A stretch of 46,173 nt of DNA from Streptomyces sporangiiformans (lineage in GTDB: Bacteria; Actinomycetota; Actinomycetes; Streptomycetales; Streptomycetaceae). Both the position numbers and the translations under genes were made by a program. The stretch's first letter is position 1. Each line of letters opens with the position of its first letter. The stretch lies in contig NZ_VCHX02000342.1 in the NCBI RefSeq assembly GCF_005768555.2, positions 1 through 46,173 of the forward strand, given 5' to 3'. The notes beneath the pieces are model-generated. The model saw only the letters and a list, made by a program, of their open reading frames with translations. It searched no databases and had not been told where the DNA came from. Of this stretch, positions 32,226 through 41,006 are shown piece after piece.

Positions 32226-32984
32226 CTACGACGTCGGCAGTTGCTTCCCGTAGTCCACTACCTCGTCCTTCTCCGGCTCCTCCAGGGTGAAGTCCTTGCC
32301 CCACTCGGTCAGGCGGAGCGTGCCGGCGCCGCCGGCCCGGGCCAGTCGGAGCGGGTAGGGCCTGCCCTCCAGAGAGACGTCGAGTGTGCCGCCGGAGCCC
32401 TTGTCGCCGGTGATGCGGATCGTACGGATGCCGGACTGCTCGTGGTGGCCGTCCGTGGCAAGGGTGCCGTGGAGGGTCAGGAGGCCCTCGAGGAGTACGT
32501 TCTTGTCCGTGAAGCCGCTGAAGCGCTGGTAGGCGGGGTCGCCCTTCGGGACCTTGACGTACATGCCGCCGAGCTTGTCGGCGGCCTCCGTGTCCCCGTG
32601 GCCGGCGCCGCCCTTGCCCTCCTCGTGGTCCCAGAACGCCTTGTCGGCCTTCAGGAACAGATGCTCGCCGACCCGCAGCAGCCTGAAGTCCATGTTCTTG
32701 GAGGTGACCGAACCGGTGCCTCCGTTGGACTTCAGCCGCATGTCGAGCTTGTACGTACGCCCGTTGCTCACCACCGAGCCGGAGAGACGGACCGCGTCCG
32801 CGGCCCCGGCAGCCTTGGCCGTCCTGGCCTGGATCTCGTCGGCGGGAAGCTTGCCGACGCCGTTCGTGCCCGCATTCGGGTCCTCGCCACCGCAGCCCGT
32901 CAGTCCTGTACCCGTCACGATCAGGGCACACATCGCGCTCAGCAGCGCCGCCCTAGGGGTACGACCAGAGGGAATCGCAGTCAC
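32226..32984 (-). CDS. LppX/LprAFG-like lipoprotein
   Basis: A 252-residue lipoprotein. The signal peptide starts at GTG 32984 and ends in the lipobox LTGC (Cys31). The mature part is a half-barrel beta protein similar to the LppX/LprG group, with KLDMRLKSNGGTGSV, GEHLFLKADKAFWD and GMYVKVPKG. Relatives hold lipids in a hydrophobic pocket and ferry them across the cell envelope in mycobacteria. An upstream in-frame start at 33080 would bury the signal peptide and is unlikely. Substrate unknown. Confidence 0.85.
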   Translation of the reverse strand: MTAIPSGRTPRAALLSAMCALIVTGTGLTGCGGEDPNAGTNGVGKLPADEIQARTAKAAGAADAVRLSGSVVSNGRTYKLDMRLKSNGGTGSVTSKNMDFRLLRVGEHLFLKADKAFWDHEEGKGGAGHGDTEAADKLGGMYVKVPKGDPAYQRFSGFTDKNVLLEGLLTLHGTLATDGHHEQSGIRTIRITGDKGSGGTLDVSLEGRPYPLRLARAGGAGTLRLTEWGKDFTLEEPEKDEVVDYGKQLPTS

Positions 32985-33145
32985 AGGTGGGGCCGCCTCT
33001 CGTACGGGGTCCTCAGCGGTGTACCGCAGCGTACCGGTGCCGCCCACGCCCGTCGGAGCCAGTCCTTCCGGACCGCTCACCAGGGCGTATCCGACCGGGA
33101 CGGGCTAGCCTGAAGCCCATCCGAGCGGACAATTGGGATATCCAG

Positions 33146-33212
33146 GCAGTACGTACTCGCCGAGCGAAGCAGTACCCCCGACGCCGTACGAAGCAGTGCG
33201 CACCCGCAGTAC
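33146..33212 (+). repeat. Four GCAGTRC repeats in the leader of the MgtE-like gene
   Basis: GCAGTAC at 33146-33152, 33169-33175 and 33206-33212, and GCAGTGC at 33193-33199; two are within the larger CGAAGCAGTRC. They end just before the AAAGGAGG ribosome site. This may be a regulator site or leader structure. Confidence 0.4.
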
Positions 33213-33229
33213 GAAAAGGAGGCGCGAGC

Positions 33230-34546
33230 ATGGCCGCAGGCGCCCCCCGGATCTTCGTCTCGCACCTCTCCGGCACCGCCGTCTTCGACCCGAACGGCGA
33301 GCAGGTGGGCCGCGTACGCGATCTGGTCGCCATGCTGCGCGTCGGCAACCGCCCGCCCCGCCTGCTCGGTCTGGTCGTCGAGCTGTCCACGCGCCGCCGC
33401 ATCTTCCTGCCGATGACCCGTGTGACCGGCATCGAGTCGGGCCAGGTCATCACGACGGGCGTCCTGAACATGCGGCGCTTCGAGCAGCGGCCCACCGAAC
33501 GGCTCGTGCTCGGCGAGCTGCTGGACCGGCGCGTACGGCTCGTGGAGAGCGAGGAGGAGGTCACGGTCCTCGATGTGTCGATCCAGCAGCTGCCGGCCCG
33601 CCGGGACTGGGGGATCGACCGGGTCTTCGTACGGAAGGGAAGGAGCGGGGCCTTCCGGCGCAGCAGGGGCGAGACGCTGACCGTGGAGTGGTCCGCCGTG
33701 ACCGGCTTCTCGCTCGACGAACAAGGGCAGGGCGCGGAGAACCTGCTCGCCACTTTCGAGCAGCTGCGCCCGGCCGACCTCGCGAACGTGCTGCACCACC
33801 TCTCGCCCAAGCGGCGCTCGGAGGTGGCCGCCGCACTCGACGACGACCGCCTCGCCGACGTCCTCGAAGAACTGCCCGAGGACGACCAGATCGAGATCCT
33901 CGGCAAGCTGAAGGAGGAGCGCGCCGCGGACGTCCTGGAGGCGATGGACCCCGACGACGCCGCCGACCTGCTGGCCGAGCTGCCGGAGGCCGACAAGGAG
34001 CGGCTGCTGCAGCTGATGCGCCCGGACGAGGCGGCGGACGTGCGGCGGCTGATGGCGTACGAGGAGAGGACGGCCGGCGGTCTGATGACGACCGAGCCGA
34101 TCGTGCTGCGGCCGGACGCGACGGTCGCCGACGCGCTGGCCCGGATCCGCAACGCCGACCTCTCCCCCGCCCTCGCCGCCCAGGTGTACGTGTGCCGCCC
34201 GCCCGACGAGACGCCGACCGGCAAGTACCTCGGCACGGTCCACTTCCAGCGGCTCCTGCGCGACCCGCCGTACACGCTCGTCGGCTCGCTCCTCGACGAC
34301 GATCTCCAGCCGCTGGCCCCGGAGGCCGCGCTACCCGTGGTGGTCGGCTTCTTCGCGACGTACGACATGGTGGCGGCGCCCGTCGTCGACGAGAGCGGCT
34401 CGCTGCTCGGGGCGGTCACCGTGGACGACGTACTCGACCACATGCTGCCCGACGACTGGCGCGAGACGGAGTTCCACCTCGACGAGGAGACGGCCGAGGG
34501 GACCGAGGGGACCGGGAGAGCCGAGGGGGCCGCCCATGGCTCCTGA
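33230..34546 (+). CDS. Soluble MgtE-like protein (PRC-barrel-like, MgtE_N, two CBS domains; no channel)
   Basis: A 438-residue protein. Residues about 1-170 resemble two PRC-barrel-like modules (IFVSHLSGTAVFDPNGEQVG; RLVLGELLDRRV). Residues about 175-295 are the alpha-helical MgtE N domain (LRPADLANVLHHL, LPEDDQIEILGKL, AADLLAELPEAD), and about 295-420 a CBS pair (GGLMTTEPIVL; GAVTVDDVLDHML). The pore-forming TM domain of true MgtE is missing. The cytosolic parts are the Mg2+ sensor of MgtE. It starts after AAAGGAGG and overlaps the next gene, a two-TM DUF1003 protein, by 11 bases, so the pair may work together. Confidence 0.92.
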   Translation: MAAGAPRIFVSHLSGTAVFDPNGEQVGRVRDLVAMLRVGNRPPRLLGLVVELSTRRRIFLPMTRVTGIESGQVITTGVLNMRRFEQRPTERLVLGELLDRRVRLVESEEEVTVLDVSIQQLPARRDWGIDRVFVRKGRSGAFRRSRGETLTVEWSAVTGFSLDEQGQGAENLLATFEQLRPADLANVLHHLSPKRRSEVAAALDDDRLADVLEELPEDDQIEILGKLKEERAADVLEAMDPDDAADLLAELPEADKERLLQLMRPDEAADVRRLMAYEERTAGGLMTTEPIVLRPDATVADALARIRNADLSPALAAQVYVCRPPDETPTGKYLGTVHFQRLLRDPPYTLVGSLLDDDLQPLAPEAALPVVVGFFATYDMVAAPVVDESGSLLGAVTVDDVLDHMLPDDWRETEFHLDEETAEGTEGTGRAEGAAHGS

Positions 34547-35114
34547 GCGCGAGGCCCACCAGCGGGTCCCCGTGGGCGCGGCCGCGCGGCCGCGCATCCG
34601 GCTCGACCAGCCGCTGCCGCCGCGCCGCCGGTTCGTGCCCGAGTGGGACCCGGAGGCCTTCGGACGGCTGTCGGAGCGGATCGCACGGCTCATCGGCACC
34701 GGGCGGTTCCTCGTCTGGATGACGGTCGTCATCATCCTGTGGGTGCTGTGGAACGTCACGGCGCCCAGCGACCTGCGTTTCGACGAGTTCCCGTTCATCT
34801 TCCTGACCCTGATGCTCTCGCTCCAGGCCTCGTACGCCGCCCCGCTGATCCTGCTTGCGCAGAACCGGCAGGCCGACCGCGACCGGGTGAACCTCGAACA
34901 GGACCGCAAGCAGAACGAGCGGTCGATCGCGGACACCGAATATCTGACCCGCGAGATCGCCGCGCTGCGCACCGGCCTCGGTGAGGTCGCCACCCGCGAC
35001 TGGATCCGCTCCGAGCTCGAGGACCTGGTCAGGGGGCTGGAGGAGCGGCCGCCGGAGGGACGTGTCGTATTCCCGGCGGAACATCCGCGCGGACGTGATG
35101 TAGGCGACCACTGA
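34536..35114 (+). CDS. DUF1003 two-TM membrane protein
   Basis: A 192-residue DUF1003 protein: a basic, Pro-rich N-terminus (about 1-50), two TM helices (about 60-77 and 88-108) and a C-terminal coiled-coil-like region (QADRDRVNLEQDRKQNERS). The conserved WNV segment (IILWVLWNVTAPSDLRFDEFP) is typical of the family. It overlaps the MgtE-like sensor by 11 bases, implying translational coupling and probably a complex. Mycobacteria have an equivalent neighbour pair. Transport function is not shown by sequence. Confidence 0.9.
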   Translation: MAPEREAHQRVPVGAAARPRIRLDQPLPPRRRFVPEWDPEAFGRLSERIARLIGTGRFLVWMTVVIILWVLWNVTAPSDLRFDEFPFIFLTLMLSLQASYAAPLILLAQNRQADRDRVNLEQDRKQNERSIADTEYLTREIAALRTGLGEVATRDWIRSELEDLVRGLEERPPEGRVVFPAEHPRGRDVGDH

Positions 35115-35145
35115 CAGGGCTTTCCGGGGGTGGGTGAAAGCGCCG

Positions 35146-35161
35146 TACCATCGTCCGTATG
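35146..35161 (+). promoter_or_regulatory. Leaderless -10 (TACCAT) of mrp
   Basis: TACCAT ends 7 bases before the ATG and no ribosome binding site lies between, so mrp probably has a leaderless transcript. Confidence 0.5.
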
Positions 35162-36292
35162 GCTACGGAAGACGCGGTGCGTGAAGCACTGGCGACGGTG
35201 AACGACCCCGAGATCCAGCGACCCATCACCGAGCTGGGGATGGTCAAATCGGTGGAGATCGGTGCGGACGGTGCGGTCGCGGTCACCGTCTATCTGACCG
35301 TCTCCGGCTGCCCGATGCGCGAGACCATCACGGAGAACGTGACGAAGGCGGTCTCGGCGGTCGACGGTGTCACGCGGGTCGACGTCACGCTGGACGTGAT
35401 GAGCGACGAGCAACGCCGTGAGCTGACGGCCGCCCTGCGCGGCGGCCAGGCCGAGCGTGAGGTTCCGTTCGCCAAGCCGGGCTCACTCACCCGCGTCTAC
35501 GCGGTCGCCTCCGGCAAGGGGGGCGTCGGCAAGTCGTCCGTGACGGTCAACCTCGCGGCGGCGATGGCGGCGGACGGTCTGAAGGTGGGTGTGGTCGACG
35601 CGGACATCTACGGCCACTCCGTGCCGCGCATGCTGGGCGCCGACGGTCGTCCGACGCAGGTCGAGAACATGATCATGCCGCCGTCCGCGCACGGCGTGAA
35701 GGTCATCTCGATCGGCATGTTCACCCCGGGCAACGCGCCGGTGGTCTGGCGTGGCCCGATGCTCCACCGCGCACTCCAGCAGTTCCTCGCGGATGTCTAC
35801 TGGGGCGACCTGGACGTCCTGCTGCTCGACCTGCCCCCGGGCACGGGCGATATCGCCATCTCGGTCGCGCAGCTGGTCCCGAACGCGGAGATCCTGGTGG
35901 TGACGACCCCTCAGCAGGCTGCCGCGGAGGTCGCGGAGCGGGCGGGCGCCATCGCCGTCCAGACCCACCAGAAGATCGTCGGCGTCGTGGAGAACATGTC
36001 CGGCCTCCCCTGCCCGCACTGCGACGAGATGGTCGACGTGTTCGGGACGGGCGGCGGCCAGAGCGTCGCCGACGGCCTCACGCGCACGACGGGCGCCACG
36101 GTGCCGGTCCTCGGCGCCATCCCGATCGACGTCCGCCTGCGCGAGGGCGGCGACGAGGGCAAGCCGGTCGTCCTCACCGACCCCGACTCCCCGGCGGGTG
36201 CGGCCCTCCGAGCCATCGCAGGCAAACTGGGCGGCCGCCAGCGCGGCCTCTCGGGCATGTCCCTGGGGATCACCCCGAGGAACAAGTTCTAG
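35159..36292 (+). CDS. mrp: Mrp/NBP35-type P-loop ATPase, iron-sulfur cluster carrier
   Basis: A 377-residue protein. The N-terminal MIP18/DUF59 domain (about 1-95) includes the active TVSGCPMRE cysteine. The Mrp domain has the deviant Walker A GKGGVGKSS (about residues 119-127), DADIYGHSVPRM, DLPPGTGD and a Cys-x2-Cys pair in GLPCPHCDE that binds a bridging cluster. It assembles or delivers Fe-S clusters to apoproteins. The start is supported by a leaderless -10. It ends at a strong bidirectional terminator. Confidence 0.96.
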   Translation: MATEDAVREALATVNDPEIQRPITELGMVKSVEIGADGAVAVTVYLTVSGCPMRETITENVTKAVSAVDGVTRVDVTLDVMSDEQRRELTAALRGGQAEREVPFAKPGSLTRVYAVASGKGGVGKSSVTVNLAAAMAADGLKVGVVDADIYGHSVPRMLGADGRPTQVENMIMPPSAHGVKVISIGMFTPGNAPVVWRGPMLHRALQQFLADVYWGDLDVLLLDLPPGTGDIAISVAQLVPNAEILVVTTPQQAAAEVAERAGAIAVQTHQKIVGVVENMSGLPCPHCDEMVDVFGTGGGQSVADGLTRTTGATVPVLGAIPIDVRLREGGDEGKPVVLTDPDSPAGAALRAIAGKLGGRQRGLSGMSLGITPRNKF

Positions 36293-36300
36293 GGCTTCGA

Positions 36301-36332
36301 AAGGGGGCGCCGTCCAAAGACGGCGCCCCCTT
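36301..36332. terminator. Bidirectional terminator between mrp and the convergent gene
   Basis: AAGGGGGCGCCGTC and GACGGCGCCCCCTT form a perfect 14-bp stem around CAAA. Confidence 0.93.
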
Positions 36333-36349
36333 CCCCGTAACCTCGCCGG

Positions 36350-37021
36350 CTAGGCGTACGCTCCGATGTCCTTGATCAAGGCGAAGCCAAGCCCGTACGC
36401 GCTCATCCCCCGCCCGTACGCGCCCAGGTGAACGCCCTGCTGGGTGGAGCCCGCGAGAACCCAGCCGAACTCGGACTCGCGGTAGTGGAAGGTGCTGGGC
36501 ACCCCGTCCACGGGGAGGGACAGCGTCGACCAGTCGGGGCCGGTGAGGTCGTCCGCGAGGACCCACGCCGTCTCGGTCTGCTGATCCACCCAGTCGTCCC
36601 GCAGCGTGTGGTCCATCTGGCCGGGCCACGTGACGGACAGCAGGCCCACACCCGCGAGCCAGGCCGCGGACGAGACCGACGTGGCCTCCAGGAGCCCCGT
36701 GCCGTCGGCGCTGCGCCGCACGGGGTTGGCCGCGACGGTGACCACCACCGCGAAACGCTCCTTGGCGTCCTTCGCCGACCCTGCCGTCCCCTCACTGCGT
36801 ATGGACGGCTCGTCGCCGTGCCCGATCGAGCCGTGCTCGACGGCACCGTCAGCCGCGGTGCCGACCTGCATCAGCCAGCGCGGCCCCGTGAAGGCCTCGT
36901 CGAGGCCGTACCACGGGAAGGGCGCCAGTAGGTAGCCGTCGACCGTACGCCGGTCGGAGGGGGCCTGTTGTCCGCCCTCCGCGTCCGACGCCTCCGCGCC
37001 TACCCGACTTGTCGTCTCCAT
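36350..37021 (-). CDS. Conserved actinomycete protein, unknown function
   Basis: A 223-residue soluble protein with no signal peptide or TM helix. It has a disordered N-terminus, then conserved-looking blocks VDGYLLAPFPWYGLDEAF, RFAVVVTVAANPVRRSADG, WAGVGLL-like turns and a C-terminus ending YGLGFALIKDIGAYA. I do not recognise the fold. I chose ATG 37021, which has AAGGAGG 11 bases upstream; the frame extends to GTG 37093, just behind a possible -10 TATCCT (37110-37105), so the longer form of 247 residues is a real alternative. Confidence 0.75.
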   Translation of the reverse strand: METTSRVGAEASDAEGGQQAPSDRRTVDGYLLAPFPWYGLDEAFTGPRWLMQVGTAADGAVEHGSIGHGDEPSIRSEGTAGSAKDAKERFAVVVTVAANPVRRSADGTGLLEATSVSSAAWLAGVGLLSVTWPGQMDHTLRDDWVDQQTETAWVLADDLTGPDWSTLSLPVDGVPSTFHYRESEFGWVLAGSTQQGVHLGAYGRGMSAYGLGFALIKDIGAYA

Positions 37022-37202
37022 CTGCCCGGACGCCTCCTTGCTCTCGTCGGACCGAAGCGGCCCGCCCCCCTCGGGCGTCCTTCCGGTCCGCACAACAACT
37101 AGGCAGGATAGCCACAGCTTAGGAGCAGGCCGCGAAACCGGTCGGCTCGTGGGGCGTGTACGCGTCAGATTCGGACCGCCGTGAGCAGGCGGAAACCCAG
37201 GC

Positions 37203-37219
37203 GGCGCAAGGCTTGCGCC
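37203..37219 (-). terminator. Short hairpin directly after tatB
   Basis: GGCGCAA and TTGCGCC pair around GGC, abutting the tatB stop. No T run. Confidence 0.4.
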
Positions 37220-37663
37220 TCAGGTGGCGTCCGCGTCGAACGGGGGACGCTCGGCCGATTCGAGCTTCTCGCGCTTCTTCGTCATGTCGACGGTGCCCGA
37301 GCCCGACGAGGAGGAGGACGAGGATGACGACCCGTCGGACTCGCGGCTGTGCACCGCGTCCGTGACCTCGGCCATCTCCTTCTTCAGGTCGAAGCCGTTG
37401 CGGATCTCCTTGAGCCCCAGGTCCTCGTTGTCCAGCTGCTTGCGGATGAACGTCTTGGGGTTCAGGTCCTCGAACTCGAAGTCCTTGAACTCCGGACCGA
37501 GTTCCTGGCGGATGTCCTCTTTGGCGCTCTCCGAGAAGTCACGGATCTTGCGAATGGTCCGCGAAACGTCCTGGATCATCTTCGGGAGCTTCTCCGGGCC
37601 GAAGACGAGCACGGCAAGGACAACGAGCGTCACCAGCTCAAGCGGTCCTATGTCATTGAACAC
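37220..37663 (-). CDS. tatB: TatB, twin-arginine translocase subunit
   Basis: A 147-residue protein: N-terminal TM helix (ELVTLVVLAVLVFG), the hinge FGPEKLP at residues 21-27, an amphipathic helix (MIQDVSRTIRKIRDF) and an acidic C-terminal region with a run of nine serines. It recognises Tat substrates with TatC, which is elsewhere in the chromosome. The GTG start follows GGAG. It is the last gene of the sigma-anti-sigma-HtrA-TatB block shared with mycobacteria. A 199-base gap separates it from htrA, so it may have its own promoter. Confidence 0.95.
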   Translation of the reverse strand: MFNDIGPLELVTLVVLAVLVFGPEKLPKMIQDVSRTIRKIRDFSESAKEDIRQELGPEFKDFEFEDLNPKTFIRKQLDNEDLGLKEIRNGFDLKKEMAEVTDAVHSRESDGSSSSSSSSSGSGTVDMTKKREKLESAERPPFDADAT

Positions 37664-37862
37664 CTTGCAGCTCCTCGCGATGTCCTCGGCCCGCGGCGGG
37701 TTTGTCCGTGGTCCGGGCCGGGTCCACGGTACCCGCCGTTCCTGTCTGTCCGGTACTGTCCCGGGACCTCCGGCCGCGTGTACACGCCGGGTTTTCCGGG
37801 ATGTTTGCCTTGTCGGGCGGTACTTCGACCCGCTCCCTGTGAAGTTTCTGTCAATCGCCCTG

Positions 37863-39938
37863 TCAGCTGCCGTCGGCGGAGCCGAGGACGAGGGTGACCT
37901 TCCGCTCCTTGCCGTCGCGCTCCAGCGTCAGCTCCAGGCGGTCGCCGGGACGGTGGGCGCGGGTCTTGACGATGAGCTCCTCACCGGAGTGGACGCGCTG
38001 GCCGTCGACCTCGGTGACGACGTCTCCCGCCTTGAGGCCGGCCTGGTCGCCCGGGCCGCCCCGAGTGACTGCCGGGCCGCCGTCCTTGCCCTTGTCGCCG
38101 ACGCGGGCGCCGTCACCCGCGTAGTCCATGTCGAGCGTGACGCCGATCACCGGATGGGTGGCCTTACCGGTGTTGATCAGCTCCTCGGCCACGCGCTTGC
38201 CCTGGTTGATGGGGATGGCGAAGCCCAGGCCGATCGAACCCGCCTGGCTGCTTTCCAGGTCGGAGCCGCTGTCGGCGGAGCGGATGGCGCTGTTGATGCC
38301 GATGACACGGGCCTTGGAGTCGACGAGGGGCCCGCCCGAGTTGCCCGGGTTTATCGGGGCGTCCGTCTGCAGCGCGTCGACGTACGAGACATCGCTGCCG
38401 CCGCCCGACTCCCCGCCCGCGGTGATGGGCCGCTCCTTGGCGCTGATGATCCCGGAGGTCACGGTGTTCTCGAGGTCGAAGGGGGCGCCGATGGCCACGA
38501 CGGGGTCGCCGACCTGGACGTTGTCGGAGTTGCCCAGCGGCAGGGGCTTGAGGCCGCTGACGCCGGTCACCTTCACCACGGCGAGGTCGTAGCCGATGTC
38601 GCTCCCGACGACCTTGCCCTTGGCGGTCTCGCCGCCGCTGAAGGTCACGGAGATCTCGCCGTTCGATCCGGCGGGCTCCACCACGTGGTGGTTGGTGAGG
38701 ATGTGTCCCCGTTCGTCGAGCACGAACCCGGTGCCGGTGCCCTGCGCCTCCGACCCGCGCACATGCAGGGTCACCACGCTGGGCAGCGCGCTGGCCGCGA
38801 TCCCCGCCACACTGTCCGGCGCGCGCCCCTCGGCCTCCGCCCCGGCCTGCGGCAGCTCGACGTCGTCGATCCCGCCGTTCCGCTCCAGATACGCCCCTAC
38901 GGCGCCTCCCACGCCTCCGGACACCAACGCGATGAGTACGGCCCCGAGGACCAGCATCCGCTTGGCCCGCCTACGCCGCCCGCCCGTGCTTTCGACCGCT
39001 GCCCCGTTCTGCTGGAGGGGAGCGGCGGCCCAGGGGTCGTAGTGCTGCCAGGGGCCTTGGGGCTGAGAGCCTTGGGGCTGCGGACCTTGGGGCTGAGGAC
39101 CTTGAGGCTGCGGGCCATGGGCCTGCGGGCCAGGGATCCGCGGGCCCTGGGTCTGGGGATCTTGTGCGTGGCTGTGCTGATGGCTCGCATGAGGGCCGGT
39201 ATGAGGACCGTGCAGCCCCTGCGCCGGCGGGGGGACCGGGGCGGTGGGCGAGGGTATGTGCGTGCCGTAGGCGGGGCTGGGGGCGCCCTGGGCGGGGCTG
39301 GAGGTGCCCTGGGCGGGGCCGGGGTTTCCATGGATCGGGGCCGCGACCCCGACCGGGCTGTTCGGCGGCGGAGTTGCCGCCTGCCCAGACACACCGCGAT
39401 CAGCGCTCGCCCCGGGTATGGCGGTACCGTGCGCCGGTGTCCCCGGCGCAACGGCCGTACCGTGTGCGGGAGTTGCCCCCGGATGCTGCACCGGCGGCGC
39501 GGGCGCCCAGGGACCGGGCTCACCGTACGGCGGCGTGCTGTAGGGGTCGGGGTCGTGCAGGGGCTTGGGCCGCTCACCGGACGCGGGCTCACGTGAGCCA
39601 GGATCACTGGACGGGCTCGCGCCACCGCGCACCTCGTCCGAAACGGAACCGCCCGACACCGAACCCCCTGACACCGAACCGTGCGCACCACCGTCGGATC
39701 CGGCCCGGACAGGCGCGGCCCCCGCGGGCCGCTCCAGCTCGAAGTCCCCGTCGGTGTCGCTCCCGCGAAGCCCGCCCGCGGCATCCGCCGCGTACCCGGC
39801 CGGAGCAGGGGCCGGGGCGCCGTCGACCGGCGCCGTCTCGTCCCCGGCGGGGCCGACCTCATCCCGCTCCACCGCGGCAGCGGAATGTGCCCTGGGCCGG
39901 CTCCACCACTTCGGCTTCGCGGGCTTCCCCTCGTCCAT
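37863..39938 (-). CDS. htrA: HtrA/DegP-type membrane serine protease with PDZ domain
   Basis: A 691-residue protein. Residues 1-about 325 are cytoplasmic, Pro/Gln/Gly-rich and repetitive. A single TM (LVLGAVLIALVSGGVGGAVGAYL) precedes an extracytoplasmic trypsin-like domain with His in LTNHHVVEP, Asp in YDLAVVKV and Ser in GNSGGP, then a C-terminal PDZ domain (DQAGLKAGDVVTEVDGQRV). It degrades or refolds misfolded envelope proteins. It is positioned behind the SigE-type sigma factor and its anti-sigma factor, so it is likely part of their regulon. Start MDEGKPAKPKWW has GGGGAG close upstream. The very long repetitive arm is unusual. Confidence 0.94.
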   Translation of the reverse strand: MDEGKPAKPKWWSRPRAHSAAAVERDEVGPAGDETAPVDGAPAPAPAGYAADAAGGLRGSDTDGDFELERPAGAAPVRAGSDGGAHGSVSGGSVSGGSVSDEVRGGASPSSDPGSREPASGERPKPLHDPDPYSTPPYGEPGPWAPAPPVQHPGATPAHGTAVAPGTPAHGTAIPGASADRGVSGQAATPPPNSPVGVAAPIHGNPGPAQGTSSPAQGAPSPAYGTHIPSPTAPVPPPAQGLHGPHTGPHASHQHSHAQDPQTQGPRIPGPQAHGPQPQGPQPQGPQPQGSQPQGPWQHYDPWAAAPLQQNGAAVESTGGRRRRAKRMLVLGAVLIALVSGGVGGAVGAYLERNGGIDDVELPQAGAEAEGRAPDSVAGIAASALPSVVTLHVRGSEAQGTGTGFVLDERGHILTNHHVVEPAGSNGEISVTFSGGETAKGKVVGSDIGYDLAVVKVTGVSGLKPLPLGNSDNVQVGDPVVAIGAPFDLENTVTSGIISAKERPITAGGESGGGSDVSYVDALQTDAPINPGNSGGPLVDSKARVIGINSAIRSADSGSDLESSQAGSIGLGFAIPINQGKRVAEELINTGKATHPVIGVTLDMDYAGDGARVGDKGKDGGPAVTRGGPGDQAGLKAGDVVTEVDGQRVHSGEELIVKTRAHRPGDRLELTLERDGKERKVTLVLGSADGS
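39055..39159 (-). repeat. 15-bp tandem repeat in the htrA arm (seven units)
   Basis: Seven units of 15 bases starting at 39055, the first four nearly identical to CCTTGGGGCTGNGGN, the rest diverged. They encode Gly-Pro-Gln-Pro-Gln-type pentapeptides, a collagen-like arm before the TM. Confidence 0.85.
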
Positions 39939-40076
39939 GCTCTCCCCACACCTGGCCCGCGGCAGACCCGTCGCCGGTCGCCGCGGATTGTCGACTCCGC
40001 GCCCCGGTTCCCTCCGGCTGGCGCGGCCCATCCCTGGATTCAACCAGGTTCACGGGCCGCCGCGCAGACGACGGGG

Positions 40077-41006
40077 TCAGCGCGAGGGGGGAGGCGCAGC
40101 TGAGGCCGACGAGTCGGGCATCGGCACGGCCGGCAGCCCGGACGTCGCGAACTCCGACGCCGTCGACCATGAGGTCAGCGTGACCGGCGGGGGCGTGCTG
40201 AGCGGCCGTATGAGCGGGGACATCGCGGCGGCGCCGGCCACCACGGGTGTGGTGAGCTCCGGCAGGGATTCCATGCCCTGATCGACCGGCTGGGGTGCGC
40301 CGGGCATCAGCGGCGCGGCCGCCTCGGTCGGCGTGCCCAGGTCCGCGCTGAAGGAGCGCTGTCCCTGCGCGAGGAGCGGCCCCGTGCCACGGCGGCGCTG
40401 CGACTCGGGGGCCATCGCACCGGCCGTGCCCTGTGTGCGCATCGGCGTCACGTTGCTGCCCGAGCCCGAGGGGCCGCCCCGCGCGTCCGTGGTGTCAGCG
40501 GGCACGCCGGTCGTCACACCGCCGAGCGCGATGGCGGCGAGCGACACCGCCCCGGCCGCGACGAACGCGAAGCGCAGCCCACGTGAGGCCGACCGGTCGG
40601 CGTCACGTCTGCTGATGTCATGGATACGGAATCCGTGCTGCTCCGACGGCAGCATGGAGGCGTGGGGTCCCGACGGCACGTACTCGAACGGTTCCGGCTT
40701 CACTCCGAAGAGGCCGGACGATCCGAAACCTCCTCCGCCCAGCCGAGAGCCGCCCCCGTCCCCGTCACTTCCCCCGGGCAGCCCCTGAAGGCGGGCCAGG
40801 AAACTCTCTGAGGGAGGCGGTGGGGCCGCCTCCGCGAACACGTTCTTCAGGCGTCGCTGCTCGTCGGCCTCGGCCTTGCACTTCGCACAGGTGGCGAGGT
40901 GGGCCAGGACGCGCTCGCGCGCCTCATGACCGAGCTCTCCGTCCACCAGGGCGGAGAGTCGGTCTCCCAGGTGCTGCTCTGCAGGCGTAGGACGTGATCC
41001 ACTCAC
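40077..41006 (-). CDS. RseA-like zinc anti-sigma factor
   Basis: A 309-residue protein. The N-terminal ZAS (zf-HC2) domain has His36-x3-Cys40-x2-Cys43 and the preceding acidic SALVDGELG; it binds the ECF sigma factor and can release it on oxidation. A single hydrophobic helix (GLRFAFVAAGAVSLAAIALGGV, about 165-186) suggests membrane insertion, and the rest is Pro/Ala-rich and probably extracytoplasmic. The GTG overlaps the stop of the sigma factor gene by 4 bases (GTGA), the usual coupling of the pair. Equivalent to mycobacterial RseA. Confidence 0.9.
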   Translation of the reverse strand: MSGSRPTPAEQHLGDRLSALVDGELGHEARERVLAHLATCAKCKAEADEQRRLKNVFAEAAPPPPSESFLARLQGLPGGSDGDGGGSRLGGGGFGSSGLFGVKPEPFEYVPSGPHASMLPSEQHGFRIHDISRRDADRSASRGLRFAFVAAGAVSLAAIALGGVTTGVPADTTDARGGPSGSGSNVTPMRTQGTAGAMAPESQRRRGTGPLLAQGQRSFSADLGTPTEAAAPLMPGAPQPVDQGMESLPELTTPVVAGAAAMSPLIRPLSTPPPVTLTSWSTASEFATSGLPAVPMPDSSASAAPPPSR

